A DNA stretch of 64,000 bases from Channallabes apus (Eukaryota > Chordata > Actinopteri > Siluriformes > Clariidae): positions 28,431,667 through 28,495,666 of the forward strand of contig CM060125.1 of assembly GCA_030522415.1 (NCBI GenBank), written 5' to 3'. Both the position numbers and the translations under genes were made by a program. Below the pieces are notes generated by a model. It worked only from the letters and a program-made list of their open reading frames with translations, was not told the origin of the DNA and did no database searches. This document shows, piece by piece, positions 25,703 to 39,052 of the stretch. Position 1 is the first letter of the stretch. The number at the start of each line of letters is the position of its first letter.

Positions 25703-27073
25703 CAGGGTTTGACATTAACTTTTTTGCTCACTGGCTGATGTGACTAGTGGATTTCCGGAGTCACTCGCCATTCAGCCTTTTTACTAGCCACAATTTTGTT
25801 ACCAAAAAATCGCAGTTTTTTCTTCACCATGATACGTTAATGTTTGTTATATCTAGATTTACTTAGAAATGACAGCATACACTGTATCACTATAGTAGTA
25901 GTCAAGTATTCAGTACTGTTAAGATCCCAATATAAAAACATGCAAACATGAACAGTATATTCTGCTTATTGAACTTAAATTCAAGCCTCTTACCACATGA
26001 CATTGAAAAATAACAGATTCAGTCCAACTGAACTCATTCTGATATTAAAAATACAGCAACTCAGAACATTTATCATTTTAGTGTGTTGGGTATTATTATT
26101 ATCAGGTATTATTATTCATTATGTATTATTATATGAGAATTCTGAGTTAGGACAATGGACTCTGGTCTATCTTGTAGTGTTGACTCTTTATAGTGTGAGG
26201 TAATTCAATCAATTGATGAATTTTCTATCATTCAACATGAAATCTAAACAGATTTTAATAGTGATTACTTTTTTATATATAATCAGTGAATAACCTGAAA
26301 GGGGCAAAACATTCTCATCCTGTTGAGAAGCAATAGCCCTTTAAGGAAATTATACACAGACACCAAACAGGAAGTAAAAGTGTGTGTGTTAGTGATGGGA
26401 AGTTCAAATCATTTTAGTGACTCGGTTCTTTGAATCTCGTTCATCAAAATGAACAAACCTTTTTTTGAGTCATTTCGTTCATTTGATCAGAAATAAATTA
26501 AAATGTGGCGTTTTCAATAAAAAATACCCCCAATACGTCTACATACACAACGTTTGGTTATAGTCCCAGTTATGAAAATATTACAGTGCAACTAAGGACA
26601 TGTTATAATAAACAGAATGAGGAACTCACCATCATATCTTCCAGTCGTTCGTTCTTTTGAATCTATTGCACCGCATAGCGTCTATGGGAGTCACGTGACA
26701 AAAGAACGAACGACTCGAGGTTTTGCGAGGTTTTGCGCATGCGCGGCCAATAAGAAATGAACGAATCACTCTCCGAGATACTCATTCATCTGAGTCATGT
26801 TAAAGAGTCGTTCAAAAAGAACGAATCGTTCATAAACGTCCCGCGTGTGCAATGCGTGTGTAGAGAGAGGCATTAAATGTCCTCATTACATTCATGCACG
26901 TAATATTACGTTGCAATGCGTTTATTATATCAGATGCCTTTAGAGAAAACTACAACAAAAATACCAAAGAATAAACTACCCGCCAAAGTGGCTAATGAGA
27001 CTAAAGTTATTACCCGCCACAGCCGAATTTTACCCGCATTTGGCGAGTGGGCGGGTGCAAATGTCAAACCCTG
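25703..27073. mobile_element. non-autonomous hAT-like element
   Basis: Terminal inverted repeats CAGGGTTTGACATT (25703) and AATGTCAAACCCTG (ending 27073). The eight bases outside are GGGTGTAT on the left and GGGTGGAG on the right, matching at 6 of 8 positions, as expected for a decayed 8-bp hAT duplication. Subterminal parts also mirror each other loosely (TGGCTGATGTGACTAGTGG against ACCCGCC...GCGAGTGGGCGGG). No transposase is seen. A second element is inserted at 26390. Class is inferred from TSD length. Confidence 0.65.
26390..26850. mobile_element. nested hAT-like element, right end altered
   Basis: Starts TAGTGATGGGAAGTTCAAAT, a typical fish hAT terminus. Subterminal motifs CGGTTCTTTGAATC and GAGTCATTTCGTTCATTTGA on the left face GAGTCGTTCAAAAAGAACGA on the right. 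The right end should mirror TAGTGATGGGA but reads CGTCCCGCGTGTGC, so the boundary is approximate. It lies wholly within the 25703-27073 element and is therefore younger. Confidence 0.6.
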
Positions 27074-28152
27074 GGGTGGAGGTACATGGTTTACTTATCT
27101 GGTATATTAGCAGGCGAATAAGAAGGTTAAAAATGAGCAAAATAATTTTTTTTTTCGAGCTTTCAAAATATAGAAAGTGACCTGTTGTGCACAGTGAAGG
27201 TACTGTAGTTGGCTGGCCTTTGAAATGGAAACGGCAGGGTAATCAGAGTTTTATGGTGGTGTTGTAACTCAGTCGTGGTTGCATGTACGTGCACTTAGAC
27301 AGTAAAGGTAGCGTACAGGTGGGTGGTTCTTGTGTGTACTATGAAATATTCTCCTGCCGGCACCGCTGCAACAGTGTGTGTAGACAATAATGTGTGTGCC
27401 AGTGATGCAGTTATCTGAATAGAGTGCTGGAATTCGACTCCTAAATGTTTGTGATTCGATAAGCTCATTTCTCATTTTAAGTGTGTTATATCCAATATAC
27501 AGTACGTCATGGTACAGATCATGGATGGAGTGTGTATCCGGTCATCTCCCCATGCTGTAACATCGCAAAAGTGTCACTGTGTTATGTCTTTTGGAAAATC
27601 GATACACTTCAATTTTACGAAAGCAAGATTGTCCCTCGCCTGAGGGAGAACCCGACAACCGAACAACAACATAGTCCTTGTTTTAATTTCATTAAACCTA
27701 GCTCCTGGTCACATAAAAAGAGGTCTTTCTCGTGTTTTGACTAAACATCAAGGTCCTAGGAACATTGACACCGCTTCCTGATCTTCTGAATATTTCTTTA
27801 GAATGGATTGTCCATAAACTAGATTTTAAAGCAAACTCGATTTGCTTTTTTTTTTCCAGTAAAGCAACATACTGTATGAATTTGCGTTTCAGTGGGATTC
27901 CGTTGTAAGCTCGGAGATGGCAGTGTGTGCCAAACTTGGCATGTTGTCTCCGTGTACAGTCCTGGGATTCCTCATGGGAAAGTGGACTGGTGACTCAACA
28001 TTTCACTAGATGCGAAATGCAATCTCGTCTGATCTCATCCAGCATGCATTCCTGCATTGGACAAAGAATTTCCAGGAATAATCACAGATTGGACTAGAAA
28101 AAATAAATGTATATGAATAAAACTGTGAATAAATTAATTGGCTTAGTGTATT
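27074..28152. other. unique intron
   Basis: No element or gene recognised. Short frames at 27269-27475 (-) and 27481-27744 (+) show no domain. Confidence 0.45.
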
Positions 28153-28432
28153 GGGAGGCTGCACAGTGGTGTGGTGGTTAACACTGTTGCCTTGCACTGC
28201 CAGGGTCCAGGTTCGATTCCCAGTCAGGTTCAATTCCTGGAGTTTGCATGTCCTCCCCATGCTTGGTAGGTTTCCTCCAACAGTCCAAATACATGCAGAT
28301 TAGGCTAATTGGCATTTCCGTTGTGTGTGTGTGATTGTTCGTGTGCCTTGCGACGTCTCCAGGGAAAGGTTCCAGGCCCCCCGCGACCCTGAATACATGG
28401 ATTATACGATCTAGACGATGAGTGAGTGAGTA
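28153..28432 (+). repeat. SINE, mermaid/DANA-like
   Basis: GGCTGCACAGTGGTGTGGTG, B box GGTTCGATTCCCAG, GGAGTTTGCATG, ACATGCAGATTAGGCTAATT and CGCGACCCTGAATAC, with an ATGAGTGAGTGAG tail. Shorter in the middle than the copies at 14993 and 18951. Confidence 0.88.
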
Positions 28433-31400
28433 TATTGGGAATCTGACTGGGCAAGATATATTAAAAATAAAAAAGCATGTAATACATATGTTTCTAATGA
28501 AATGTCTCGGTAGGAAACATCAAACAAAAAAATTTATAGAATTAAATATTTAATGTTTCATTTGAAATATATAGATAAGTAAATGAACTGAGTGGATTTT
28601 GCACAATCATTATTTACAAATAAATAAATAAGTGAGCAAACAAGCAAATAAATAAACGTAATTAGGTCGTAATTATTCTATTATGTGGAGGGTGACTTTA
28701 TTATGTGAGGGACGCATTTAACTGGTGCTGCCTCTGGCCTCATGCTCAGTCTTCCATCCCCAAGGTCAGCACATAATAAAGCCATTTATTTTCCTCCTGA
28801 CCTGCTCTGGATTTTTTTTTAAACGCTAATTTTCTTTTTTTCCACCCTCCTTAGGCATTTAAACTGGTCTTTCCTCACTGTGACTAACTGTGAGGGCATC
28901 AAACTAGCATGGCTGTTTATTCGCTTCGTTGCATTTATAAACATTAAATATTCTCTATAGAGTTCCATTAAATCTTAGTCTGTTAGGATTATATAGACTG
29001 AATGATGAGAACAAGACTCCTTGCAAAATGCGGCTAATAGGGTACTCTCTCTTTTACGCAGTTAAATTTGCTGACAGTTTCTTAGAGCTGGTGGAAGTTT
29101 GGGACAATGGCCTCACCAGATTCAAATCAGAGCACTGAGAGTCTTTCATTCGTCTTGCTTTTGTTTCGTTTTTGTTTCGTTTTTCTTTCCTGAAAACCCG
29201 GTGCCTTAGTTGTGCTCCATTAGACAATGTGGCGCTTTGCCGTTTCTAAAGTGCCCATTTTAACCTCATTAATGTCTTCTTAATGAGCCGATAACGTTGA
29301 TTCAGGTTTGTTAGAGCAGGAAAATCTACTCGATGTGTAATAAAATGGGATCAAACTGAAGGAACGCTGCTTTACCACTTTCAGTCTGAATGAGACACTC
29401 TCAGATCATTCTCTAACCTCCCAATAATGAAATGTGAAAGAAATAAGATGCATGTAGTCAAAACTACCACCTGCTGCACTACACACATTGACCAGAGCTG
29501 GATTAATTAGCATGCATGGATGACAGATGATATACGTATCAGGAGATTATAAAGAATCAAATAAAAATTTAACAGGTTGAAAGGAAATAATAAAACTTCA
29601 AATATTGGTTCTAATTGAGGGACACAATGACAGTTCCACAGCTCAACATCAGATAAGTCGAGTGATATTTGGTTACGTTCACGTTACCAGCATGAAGTGA
29701 CTCAAGTCTGTTTTTCAGACCGAATCTGAGTCACTTCATGTATGTGGTTCTACAGTATATGGAACATATATCTGATACACAGGCATTTTACTTGAATGAG
29801 AAGCTCAGATTGAAAATTGTGCAAGGTTTTGCCTGGGATCATGTGTTGAACCGTCATACTCTCATGACAAGTCCGATCTGACCAAAAAAAATCTGAACAG
29901 AACACTGTGGCTTGTAATGTGAATGTAGTCACAGCTATCTAGCTTGGCATAGTGTACATTATCACATGGATTGGTGATATAAATAAATAAATAACACTTT
30001 TTCTGGACCAGCTTGAATGGTCACCTGATGGATAAACATAAGCTTGGCCTAAACAACAACAAAACTTGTTGATAATTTGTACAATTTTAGATATTGAAAT
30101 AATAATTTGATTTGCATTGTAATAACTCGCTGCCACGTTACAAACAGAAAGCGTATGCGTTGAATTATTAGTTCACGGCGTATCAGTGCATGATGCCGAC
30201 AAAATCGCGACTTGATGCTATGCATATATTATTAAAATGAAACACAGTGATGTCGACAAAGAAAAGATTATCCTTTACGCTTTAAAGAAACCCAAGCGAG
30301 TGTAGATAATAAAAAACCTGCTGGAAGTTGAGTAACAATTGGTTCATCGTCGTGTCCCAGTTCTTGTTCAGTTCTCCTGCCATTCCCAGCTGCCTTGACC
30401 AACATTTCACAAAGCAGGCTTGCAAAAAACACAAGCTCTAAATCTATTGAAGTTTCACAATATGAATCCACGAACAACAGATCAATGAAACTCCAATATG
30501 CTCTGTCGTCTCATTGTATTGAGATGAATGCAGCTCTTGAAGCTGCTATCGTATTGATGTTCTCCAGTAGAGTTAGGAAAGTAATACGAGATACCTAACA
30601 AAACACAATATTTACACCACGATACCCATTCTTGTACTGTAAATCACTAGTCACTCAGTCTGTACTTCTGGGCCATCCAGCTATGAGTACCCTTTAAAAC
30701 ACCCATTATCCATGCTTACAGAACCTATCTACAAAGCTTTTCTGTGGATGTACCCGTGGGAATTGAATGCTTTTAACTCATTCTTTTCATATTCTGGGCC
30801 AATTTGGAAAATGTGCCCATTTCATCAAAAACACCGTAATACAGACCACACAGTTGAACAGAGGAGTGAATATCTACCTGTAAGAGAATTAAAGGGGATT
30901 ACCATCAATGATGATGATGATGATGATGATAAGGAATTGCAGGATTATTGAATACGACGTGATAATGTTATATATATTTTTATATATAATTTGTTATATA
31001 TATAGTACGTTCTTTTGATTCTGGAAAATGAACAAATGAGCTATAAGAAAATGTTGCCATAAAAATTGGATGAGATTGGATATAGACTTTTATTTATTTA
31101 TTTGTTTATTTTACCATTATATCTCTTGTACAATAAACATTATAGAATAAATTAAACAAATGCACTCTTAAGCCTCATAAATAAATAATAAAATTTAATG
31201 CTTAGCATTATAAAATTTCTCCATCCACGATAATAACATTGTTATACTTATAGCTTTAAAAGGTCCCATATTTTACGACTTATTCAACAACGTATCACAA
31301 GTTGTTTCTATCAAGTATTAATATCCCAGCTGTAATGACCATCAAATAATTATTATTTTTCACACCTCATACTCCCGTCTCCAAATGCGCCATTTAAATA

Positions 31401-34400
31401 TGTTAATACGCTTCTGCTGAGCCACGCCATAGTGTACAGTATAACTGTATAGTATAGTAACAGTATAGCTGAGTTAGTGGAAAAGCTAATTGGCAGTTTT
31501 TTTTTTTTGTTTGTTTTTTTTAAACACTGGAAATGCACAAAAAGGGTTATTTTTTCCCCCTTACCTTTTTGGCCCTTTTTGTTTCGGCTGCCTTTAAAAA
31601 TCTTTTCAGATGTACTGTATGGTCAGCACATTTTTTTAAAACAGTACTTAATATTAAAAGGTAATATTAAATATTTGATGTAGTACTACTTTAGATGTCA
31701 TTCCTTCTGTAAACCGACAGTTAAATCACTGCACTTGCACCTTACTAACATCGCATTCATTAAAATTTAAAACAACCTCTGAACCATCTTAAAATCTTGT
31801 ATCTTGAAATCCAAAAATGTATTCATCTTCTTGAGTAGCTTTAAATGTATGGTTATACACATGCATTCACACCCACTGCAAAGAAATTTAGCTAATAAAA
31901 CGGCACTTATTTGCAGAGCCTCTAAGTCAGATTAAAGTCCTTAAAGTTAAATAACAAACAATTTAACTATTATAAAAGCACATTACCACGGAGTCGTTGA
32001 CTTATTTAATCTGATAAAAAATTTTCCATAACAGCGGCTGTGCCTTTAGCGCAACTGCAAATCACAGGTTTATATTTTAATGCATGCTCTAAAAATGCGT
32101 CACACTTTATATACGTAGTAACGACTTAGAGACTTTTATAGCAGGTGCTCCGTGTAAAAACATGTTTCTCAAAGGGAAGAAATGTGCTGTTAGAAAAGGA
32201 AAATTGATAGAAATAAGATACAAACAGTCTTGCTACAATAATAGCTTTTTTTTTTTTTTTTACGTCTCGTATAAAATGTCTAATATCACTTTGTTGATTT
32301 TGACTGAAGCATTTCATAAGTCCTCCAGCACCACATCATAAAAAGTGTTTCTGTAAGGCTTATAAACGGGTTATGAGGTCTGAACGATCTGTAAACATCC
32401 CGTTAACAGCGGGGAATATTAATCACGCAGCATCACTTAGGCAGAATTCACATCAGACAGGAAGTTAGCACCATGTCTAACATTTTTGTTTAATATGTAT
32501 TAGCTTCAGAGACGTACCTTTTCCATTCAGGTACGATTTATTAAGTGTCTGCGTAGGAAGTCGAGCTTAACGTGCCCGAGGCAAATCAGTACAGGTGGAG
32601 GTTTAGCCTTTTCTTGGAATTGGGAGTCAGGCTGCATACGTTTCTGCTCGTCTAGCTCTTAAAGAACTCGTTTCAGCTTTAGTCCCACATCAGTGACAGA
32701 GCTGAGGATGTCTCGGCAGAACAGCGCGGCTTTGCCACGGTTGGAAGACTCGGAACAAAAAGAAGCTGTTGAAGAACGAGTGGCGAGGGATTGGTTTATT
32801 TATGCCAGAATGTTCGGGGGGAAGGGGGGGGAATGGGCGAGTTAACTTCCTCTAGTAGGCATTAAGGTGTCAGGCTTTTGTTAGCATTCATGAAAAAAAA
32901 ATAAAAATCTAATAACATTTAATTTTTCAATAGTCATCCAGCATGTAGTAATACAGTATGTACAGTGGGGTGTGACAGAACAGAGCATTTCTAAACAGGT
33001 TATTCTGCACACCACTGGCATGCGAGTCACAGAACATTTTAGGTTGAGTTTACCTAAAACACCTAAAAGTCAGTTATGCACATGTCATTTTGGAACAAGT
33101 CACATGAAGAGCTGTATTAATATTAAAGCATTCGTACTGAGAAAAAAAAACAACAACATACAAATGCCATTCTTATAGCCGTTCTCATTTATTAGACCAC
33201 TAATTATAGCTAATTATGAAGGTGTCATAACAGAACTGTGAAACATGGCACCATTGCAAGTAAAAAGATCTTGTGATGTGATATGCATCTTGTGAAAGAC
33301 TAAATCTAAAACTAGAATTCCAAGAATAAATTGTTCTAGTTCTATACTGCATCATTTTAGGAAGCAGTCAAATGATCTGGCAATACAACAAGAAATGTAT
33401 GCTTTATGCTTAAACCTGTTAAGACGACGTTCTTGCCATCTTCTCATTCATACGTCTTTATACTAGCTTGATATTTATTTCTTTTTAACACAGGAGCAAT
33501 AAACAGTTTTAGCTTAAAATGGAGTCTCTGTGTATAGATGGGGTGGTCTAGGGGGAAAAGTATTGGAGGAAAAATATCAGACATTTTTCACAGGAATCAC
33601 ACACCTGGCAACCTGCACAAGTGATTTTTTATTTTTTTTTTGATAATCTGAATGTAAAGAAAAATCAAGCATATGCATAAACATGAGTTTGGATATATTG
33701 GCAATATTCATTATTATCATCAAACCCAAGTTTATATCTGTCTGTCTGTCTGTCCATCGCAAAAGCGCTTTGGCAGGAGCATTGTGCAGTTAATCAGCTG
33801 AAATCTAAACCTCTAACTCCATCTCGAAGTTTGTATGATTTCCTCACTCCATACTCTGCATATAAAAGCCGTGCTCTCACTAGCACAGATGCTAAGCCTC
33901 TGTATAATGCAGCCCTATTTCAGTCCCAGCTGTCATTTTGTAGCCAGCATGGGGTCCCAAAGCTTGGCTAGGATAACCGAAAAGCCTACATTAGTGTTAC
34001 TGATCCTCAACTGCAGATCTCCATCAACAGGCACACAAAAAAAAAAAAAAAAACTGAAAAATCATGCTATGCATTAAGATTTATTTCAGCTGGCTCATGG
34101 ATGTTATTATAATACATATTGTTTCATGACGGAGAAGGATATTTCTGCCCGTATTGCAGGTGATATGGTTACAGCTTGATATATGAAGGGAGGCTTTGAG
34201 GTTTTTTATAACTGGGTTTTGTTTGATGGTGTTGTCTTTTCAGTTCATAGACAGAATTATAAGAGCTAAAACCAACAGCATGCACAACGTATGTGCATTG
34301 TATCGTTGCAAATGATGAATGGGGCTGGTGTATAGGAAGACATAGCATTGGCATGATTTAGAGCTCATGCAAACCAGCCATGTTTGCCTTCTATATCTAC

Positions 34401-34515
34401 TTCCTTTTGATCATGAGAGACTTCTTCATCCTAGTCAGGCTCATGGTGAATCCAGAGCCTATGCAGGGAATAATGGATACGGGGAGTGAATACTGTAAAT
34501 CCTGTACAGGATGTA
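28433..34515. other. six kilobases of mostly unique intron
   Basis: No mobile element or gene recognised with confidence. Features: AAAT/AAATA-rich stretches (28618-28655), (GAT)n at 30907-30930, T or A runs (31499-31520, 32246-32262, 34030-34052) and a (TCTG)n run at 33739-33755. The 28680-29300 segment is free of repeats and has CTCATTAATG and TTAATGAG half-sites near 29266-29287, so it may be regulatory. The opposed frames at 30268-30598 have no recognised domain. Confidence 0.45.
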
Positions 34516-34715
34516 GGCCAGGGGTAGCTCAGTGGTTAAGGCATTGGACTACGGTTTGGATCTTCCAGGTTCAAACCCCACAACCACCAAGTTGCCACTG
34601 TTGGGCAACCTTGAGCAAGGCCCTTAACCCTCAACTGCTCAGATGTGTAATGAGATTAAAATGTAAGTCGCTCTGGATAAGAGCATCTGCCAAATGCCTA
34701 CATGTGAATGTTAGT
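34516..34715 (+). repeat. V-SINE-like tRNA-derived SINE
   Basis: A box TAGCTCAGTGGTTAAGG, B box AGGTTCAAACCCC, then the conserved central segment TTGAGCAAGGCCCTTAACCC. The L2-type tail is AAGTCGCTCTGGATAAGAGC, then ATCTGCCAAATGCC. This layout (tRNA head, central V domain, LINE-like tail) defines V-SINEs. The tail drifts into CTACATGTGAATGT. Confidence 0.88.
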
Positions 34716-35603
34716 TTGTACCAGGGTGCCTCCCAAATCCATGCCATGCAAGGATTTATGCCACCTATGGTTTTAAGATACTAACTCACATATTGTCCAA
34801 GGAAGCCTCAAGACCTTCCACCACTCCAGATGAATGTCATGCCCAGTTTGAGAGGCACTTGAGAGAAAGTGGCAGAGAAAAAAAATCCCAATAGCTGGTA
34901 GCTATTATTGAGTTTTGGCCAGCCAATTTGTAACCCATCACTCAGAACACTGATAGGCTTATAAGCTAAGGACATCCACATGACATTTCATGAGTCGGTT
35001 TTCCAGCAGGTCGTTCAGGTCTCGTGTTGTGATGTGACACTAGAGCTGGCGTATCATGGAATGAAATCCAAGCAGCAGTGACATTTATTAAATCCGCCAA
35101 GAGCCACTGAGGTCTGAAGACACTGAGGGTAGAATGGGTTGATTGATGGTCTTATAAGCCAATTAGCTCAGTTGTCTTTTTGAGTCGTGGCTTGACGTTA
35201 GCCACCGATGGAGTGGAGTGTTAGTCTCTTGTACTTTTGCCATTTTGGCCTTGCAGGAATCAACTGATGGAGATATGGACAATGGAGGATCTTTGGAGCA
35301 ATAGTGAATCATGTTTAACCTTTCAACTCATTTCTTTCCAAATCACTCATGCTGTTTTCTGCATAATTGCATGTACACTAGGGAGGTACTGTAAAGGTTC
35401 AAGGTTTACAGGACATCTGGTTAGGACTAGAGTTTGGCAATAAAGTCTAGGTCACAAGTGTGGTTATATGTTGGGGAAATATAATGTACTAAATTCAGTA
35501 GAGGACATCACACGCACCTACAAAAAGATATCCACGTGTGATGAAAAGTCTCCAAATAGCTCTGGTTAAGACCAATTATAACTCAAATCTTGTAATAGCA
35601 ATA
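34716..35603. other. unique intron
   Basis: No gene or element recognised. Confidence 0.45.
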
Positions 35604-36338
35604 CAGTGGTGTGAAAGTGTTTGCCCCCTTCTGATTTCTTAAATCATCAAACAAATGTAAATATTAGTAAAAGATAACACAAGTAAACACATCATGCAGT
35701 TTTTAAATGAAGGGTTTTATTATTAAGGGGAAAACTAAATCCAAAACTACATGCTTCCGGACCTGAAAGACTTGAATGGATGAATGGAACCATGAATTCT
35801 GCTGTGTACCAAAATATCTTGAAGGAGAATATCCGACCATCTGTTTGTGACCTCAAGCTGAAGTGAACTTGGGTTCTGCAGCAGGACAATGATCCAAAGT
35901 CCACTGTAGAAAAACAAAATGAAGACATTGGAGTGTCCTTGTCAAAATCCAAATGAGATGCTGTGGAATGACCTCAAAAAGCCTATAATGTGGCCAAATT
36001 ACGAGAATCCTGCAAAGATGAAAGGGCCAAAATTCCTCCACAACAGACTTATTGCAAGTTATCAAAAACACTTGATTGCAGATGTTGGTGCTAAGGGTGG
36101 CCTAACCAGTTATTAGGTTTAGGGGGCAAACACTTCTTCACACAGGGCTATGTACTGTAGTTTTGGATTTTGTTTTCGCTTAATAATAAAAAAACGTTCA
36201 TTTAAAAACTGCATCGTGTGTTTACTTGTTATCTTTGACTAATATTACAATTAGTTTGATGATCTGAAACATTAAAGTGTAACAAATATGCAAAAACATA
36301 AGAAATCAATAAGGGACAAACACTTTTTCACACCACTG
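35604..36338 (+). mobile_element. Tc1-like element, internally deleted (family A)
   Basis: Both ends match the intact copy at 7534: CAGTGGTGTGAAAGTGTTTG at the left and TTTTTCACACCACTG/TA at the right, with TA on each side (35602-35603, 36339-36340). At 735 bp it lacks most of the transposase 5' half. The right arm reads TATGTACTGTAGTTTTGG where the intact copy reads CATGTAGGTTTGG, a five-base gain at TA. Confidence 0.92.
35760..36116 (+). pseudogene. Tc1-family transposase remnant (family A)
   Basis: The remnant starts within the region after GGGSVMVWG and retains N-G-T-M-N-S-A-V-Y-Q-N, then LQQDNDPK with the second Asp. The C-terminal end GAKGGLTSY* closely follows [13 protein letters not shown] endings. 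The DNA-binding half and first Asp are deleted, the SPDLNPIE segment is broken, and in-frame stops occur. Confidence 0.88.
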
Positions 36339-37278
36339 TATTTTAGTCTCTATAGTGGAAGAGATACAGATAGCGGCATCATATAAACACAAGGCAGCTG
36401 TTCCATGTCATCTAAGACCAGTCTTACCAGATTGAGGGGGTTTCCACCTAATTGGGCAATCTACATTTTGTGGCTCTACAGTACATTGCTGGAGGAGGTT
36501 TTATAAGCCCATTTGAAATGAAACCTAGGAACAGTTCCAGTCATCATGTCTCCAGTCACTCCACTCGGTCACTGGTTATTAGATTCACGTACTGACCCAT
36601 AGTTGCCATGGTGGTTTGTTTTGTTTTTTTGTTTTTACTCCTATTTTCTCTCCTACTTCTATCCAGTAGGAGTTGGTTTTGCATTGCTGTTGCTATTGAC
36701 TTCGTAACTCCGGCTGCCTGCTGTTGTGCAATGGTCTTACGTGTGGTTGCAAGATTACAAACTACAAATCTACAGTGACAGAATGCTGAACTGAATATAG
36801 ATCAAATATTTTGGAGGTTTTTGGGGCTGGAAATCCTCACCAGCTAAATCTGGCAACCCTGTCAAAGGCAGTAAAGCTCTCAAGATACCCAATGCAGAGC
36901 ACATCATCATGGTTTGCGTTGTATGATAGAAAAAAATATATTTATGGTTTTCGGCATTTGTACCCTTTATTTATTTATTCATTTTTAGTCTGCCAGTGGG
37001 TCAGGAAGTAGAGGAAACATGAGATCTGTTCCTGCTACAAATAAACCGTAATAAACCTAAATTTCTGTTCTAATTTAGTGCGAAATTACACTCACACTAT
37101 TACTTTTCAGGAGGTGAAATAGGGTGAAACTGGTGAGTGGAGTATAAGAGAATATGTACAGTAAGAGGTCTTAATGCACCCCATAATTACTAAATATTTG
37201 TAAAATTAAAAAAAAAAAAATCCACACTTTTTTTTTTTTTTTTGCGTTTGCATTAATGATTAAATTAAATGTTTAAAC
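36339..37278. other. unique intron
   Basis: A and T runs at 37206-37243. No gene or element recognised. Confidence 0.45.
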
Positions 37279-38089
37279 ACCTCATTGATGCCGAAGCTCA
37301 GGGGAGAATGGCCTGATAGAAAAGCAACAATAACTCAAATAACATCTCATTACACTCAAGGTATGCTGAAGAGCATCTCGGAATGCACAACACGTCGAAC
37401 CCTGAAGCAGTTGTGCTACAGCAGCAGCAGATGATCACACCGTGTGCCACTCCTGTCAACTAAAAACAGGAAACTATGGCCACTCTTCGCATGACCTCAC
37501 CAAAATTGGACAACATAAGATTGGGAAAATGTCACCTGGTCTGATGAGTTATGGTTTCTCCTGCAACATTCGGATTTCAGGAGCATAAACACCATGTAAG
37601 CATGGATCCTTCCTGCCTTGCATGAACGGTTCAGGGTGAAGGTTGTGGTGTAATGGTCTGGCGAAGATTATCTTTGCACACTTTGGAACCCTTTGTTCTA
37701 TTTGAACATTTCAGCCTACCTGAGTATTGTTGCTCAGCTTGTCCACCCCTTGATGACCGCAGGATAATAATACGCCATATCCCGAAGCTAAGATCATCTC
37801 AAGCTGGTTTCATGAGCATGATAATGAGGTCACTGTACTCAAATGCCCTCCACATTCACCAGATCTCAGTCTTTGGCATAAGATCTTTGGGATGTGGTGG
37901 AACAGGAGATTTGCACATCATCAATGTGCAGCTGACAAATCTGCAGAAAATGCATAATGTTATCATGTTGATATGGACCAAACATCTTTAAGGAATGTTT
38001 CCCCGAATCTATGCTATGAAGAATTAAGGCAGTAAAAGGGGTCCAACCTAGTATGAGCAAGATGTACCTAATGAAAAGGTCGACGAATG
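37279..38089 (+). mobile_element. Tc1-like element, truncated and decayed (family C)
   Basis: Plus-strand orientation, opposite to 22675-23778. The right end reads GATGTACCTAATGAAAAGG TCGACGAATG/TA and the left end is missing. Between lie drifted Tc1 coding pieces: GAAGAGCATCTCGGAATGCA, GCATGGATCCTTCCTGCCTT, CCTGAGTATTGTTGCTCAGC, GGGATGTGGTGGAACAGGAG and AAACATCTTTAAGGAATG. The same pieces occur inverted in the other copy. Confidence 0.85.
37360..38060 (+). pseudogene. Tc1-family transposase remnant (family C)
   Basis: Frames broken by many stops and shifts. Recognisable segments are S-P-D-L-S-L near 37860 (the decayed SPDLNPIE box) and L-W-D-V-V-E-type codons at 37885. No catalytic triad survives. 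Confidence 0.75.
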
Positions 38090-39052
38090 TAAATCTAATC
38101 TTTTATTAGAGTTGACAAACTTCCAGGGTCTTTCCTGGAGCTTCTCAAAAACAAAGCAAATGATTGTTGAGCTGTCTGTGTGGATCAGTCTAAATGATTG
38201 ATGCTGATCATAGTGTGGAGATGAGATTTAGTATTTGTGCTTATTGTGCATGAACCGACTTCCCAAATGGGAAAAAACAGTCTTTTGGGAAGCCTCCAGT
38301 GTACTAATAAAGCATACTTGGTTGCTTAGCAAGGAAGTAAACAAGCGGCATCCCACGCGAAGCTGATTCAAGCTGGAGCAATTAAAACCACGTTCTGCAC
38401 TGCAGCACCAGATTATTGCATTTTAATAGAGTTAAGGCCTGAAATTTGTTTTTTTTTTAAATAACAGTGAACCAGCACATTATTGTATTAATGTACATGG
38501 TACTTTTGATGAACATGATCATGTTTGTTTGCTCCAACATGTGCATTCATATATATATTTTTTATTTTATATACAGTATACTGAGGTTTTGTTGTGAGAT
38601 ATGCCCGACAGCCATAAAGACGGACATGCAATGTGGTCTCAGATGCGCGCATGACATCATCCGCCATAGTGAATCAATCAGATCACATCCTGCCATGTTG
38701 AAAATCCCTGGTCAGCATTATGAACTGCGAGCGGACAGTTACATAATGAAGTTACATACTGTACAATAACAACAAATGCACCGTAAATGTCCAGGCATGT
38801 TGCGATGCAAATCATTAGATTTGATTCAGAAGTGCACAGGACAAACAAAATGCCATTTTCCCCCTCTGGAAGGAAAACTGGCACTAAGCATTTTTTTTTA
38901 AACACAGTGTCACTGATTTTGGTTAACGGTGGCTTGCGCCTTGGAATGTCTCTTTCTTACTGTTGAATCATGAACACTGAACTTTATTGAAGCCAATAAC
39001 ACCTGCAGTTTTTTAGATGAGTTCTTTTACGAGCTCCTAGATGGGTTGCCGT
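38090..39052. other. unique intron
   Basis: No gene or element recognised. Confidence 0.45.

Noticed and set aside
30268..30598. Opposed frames of 67-69 codons
   Set aside because: I considered a decayed Harbinger-type gene but found no catalytic motif, ends or target duplication.
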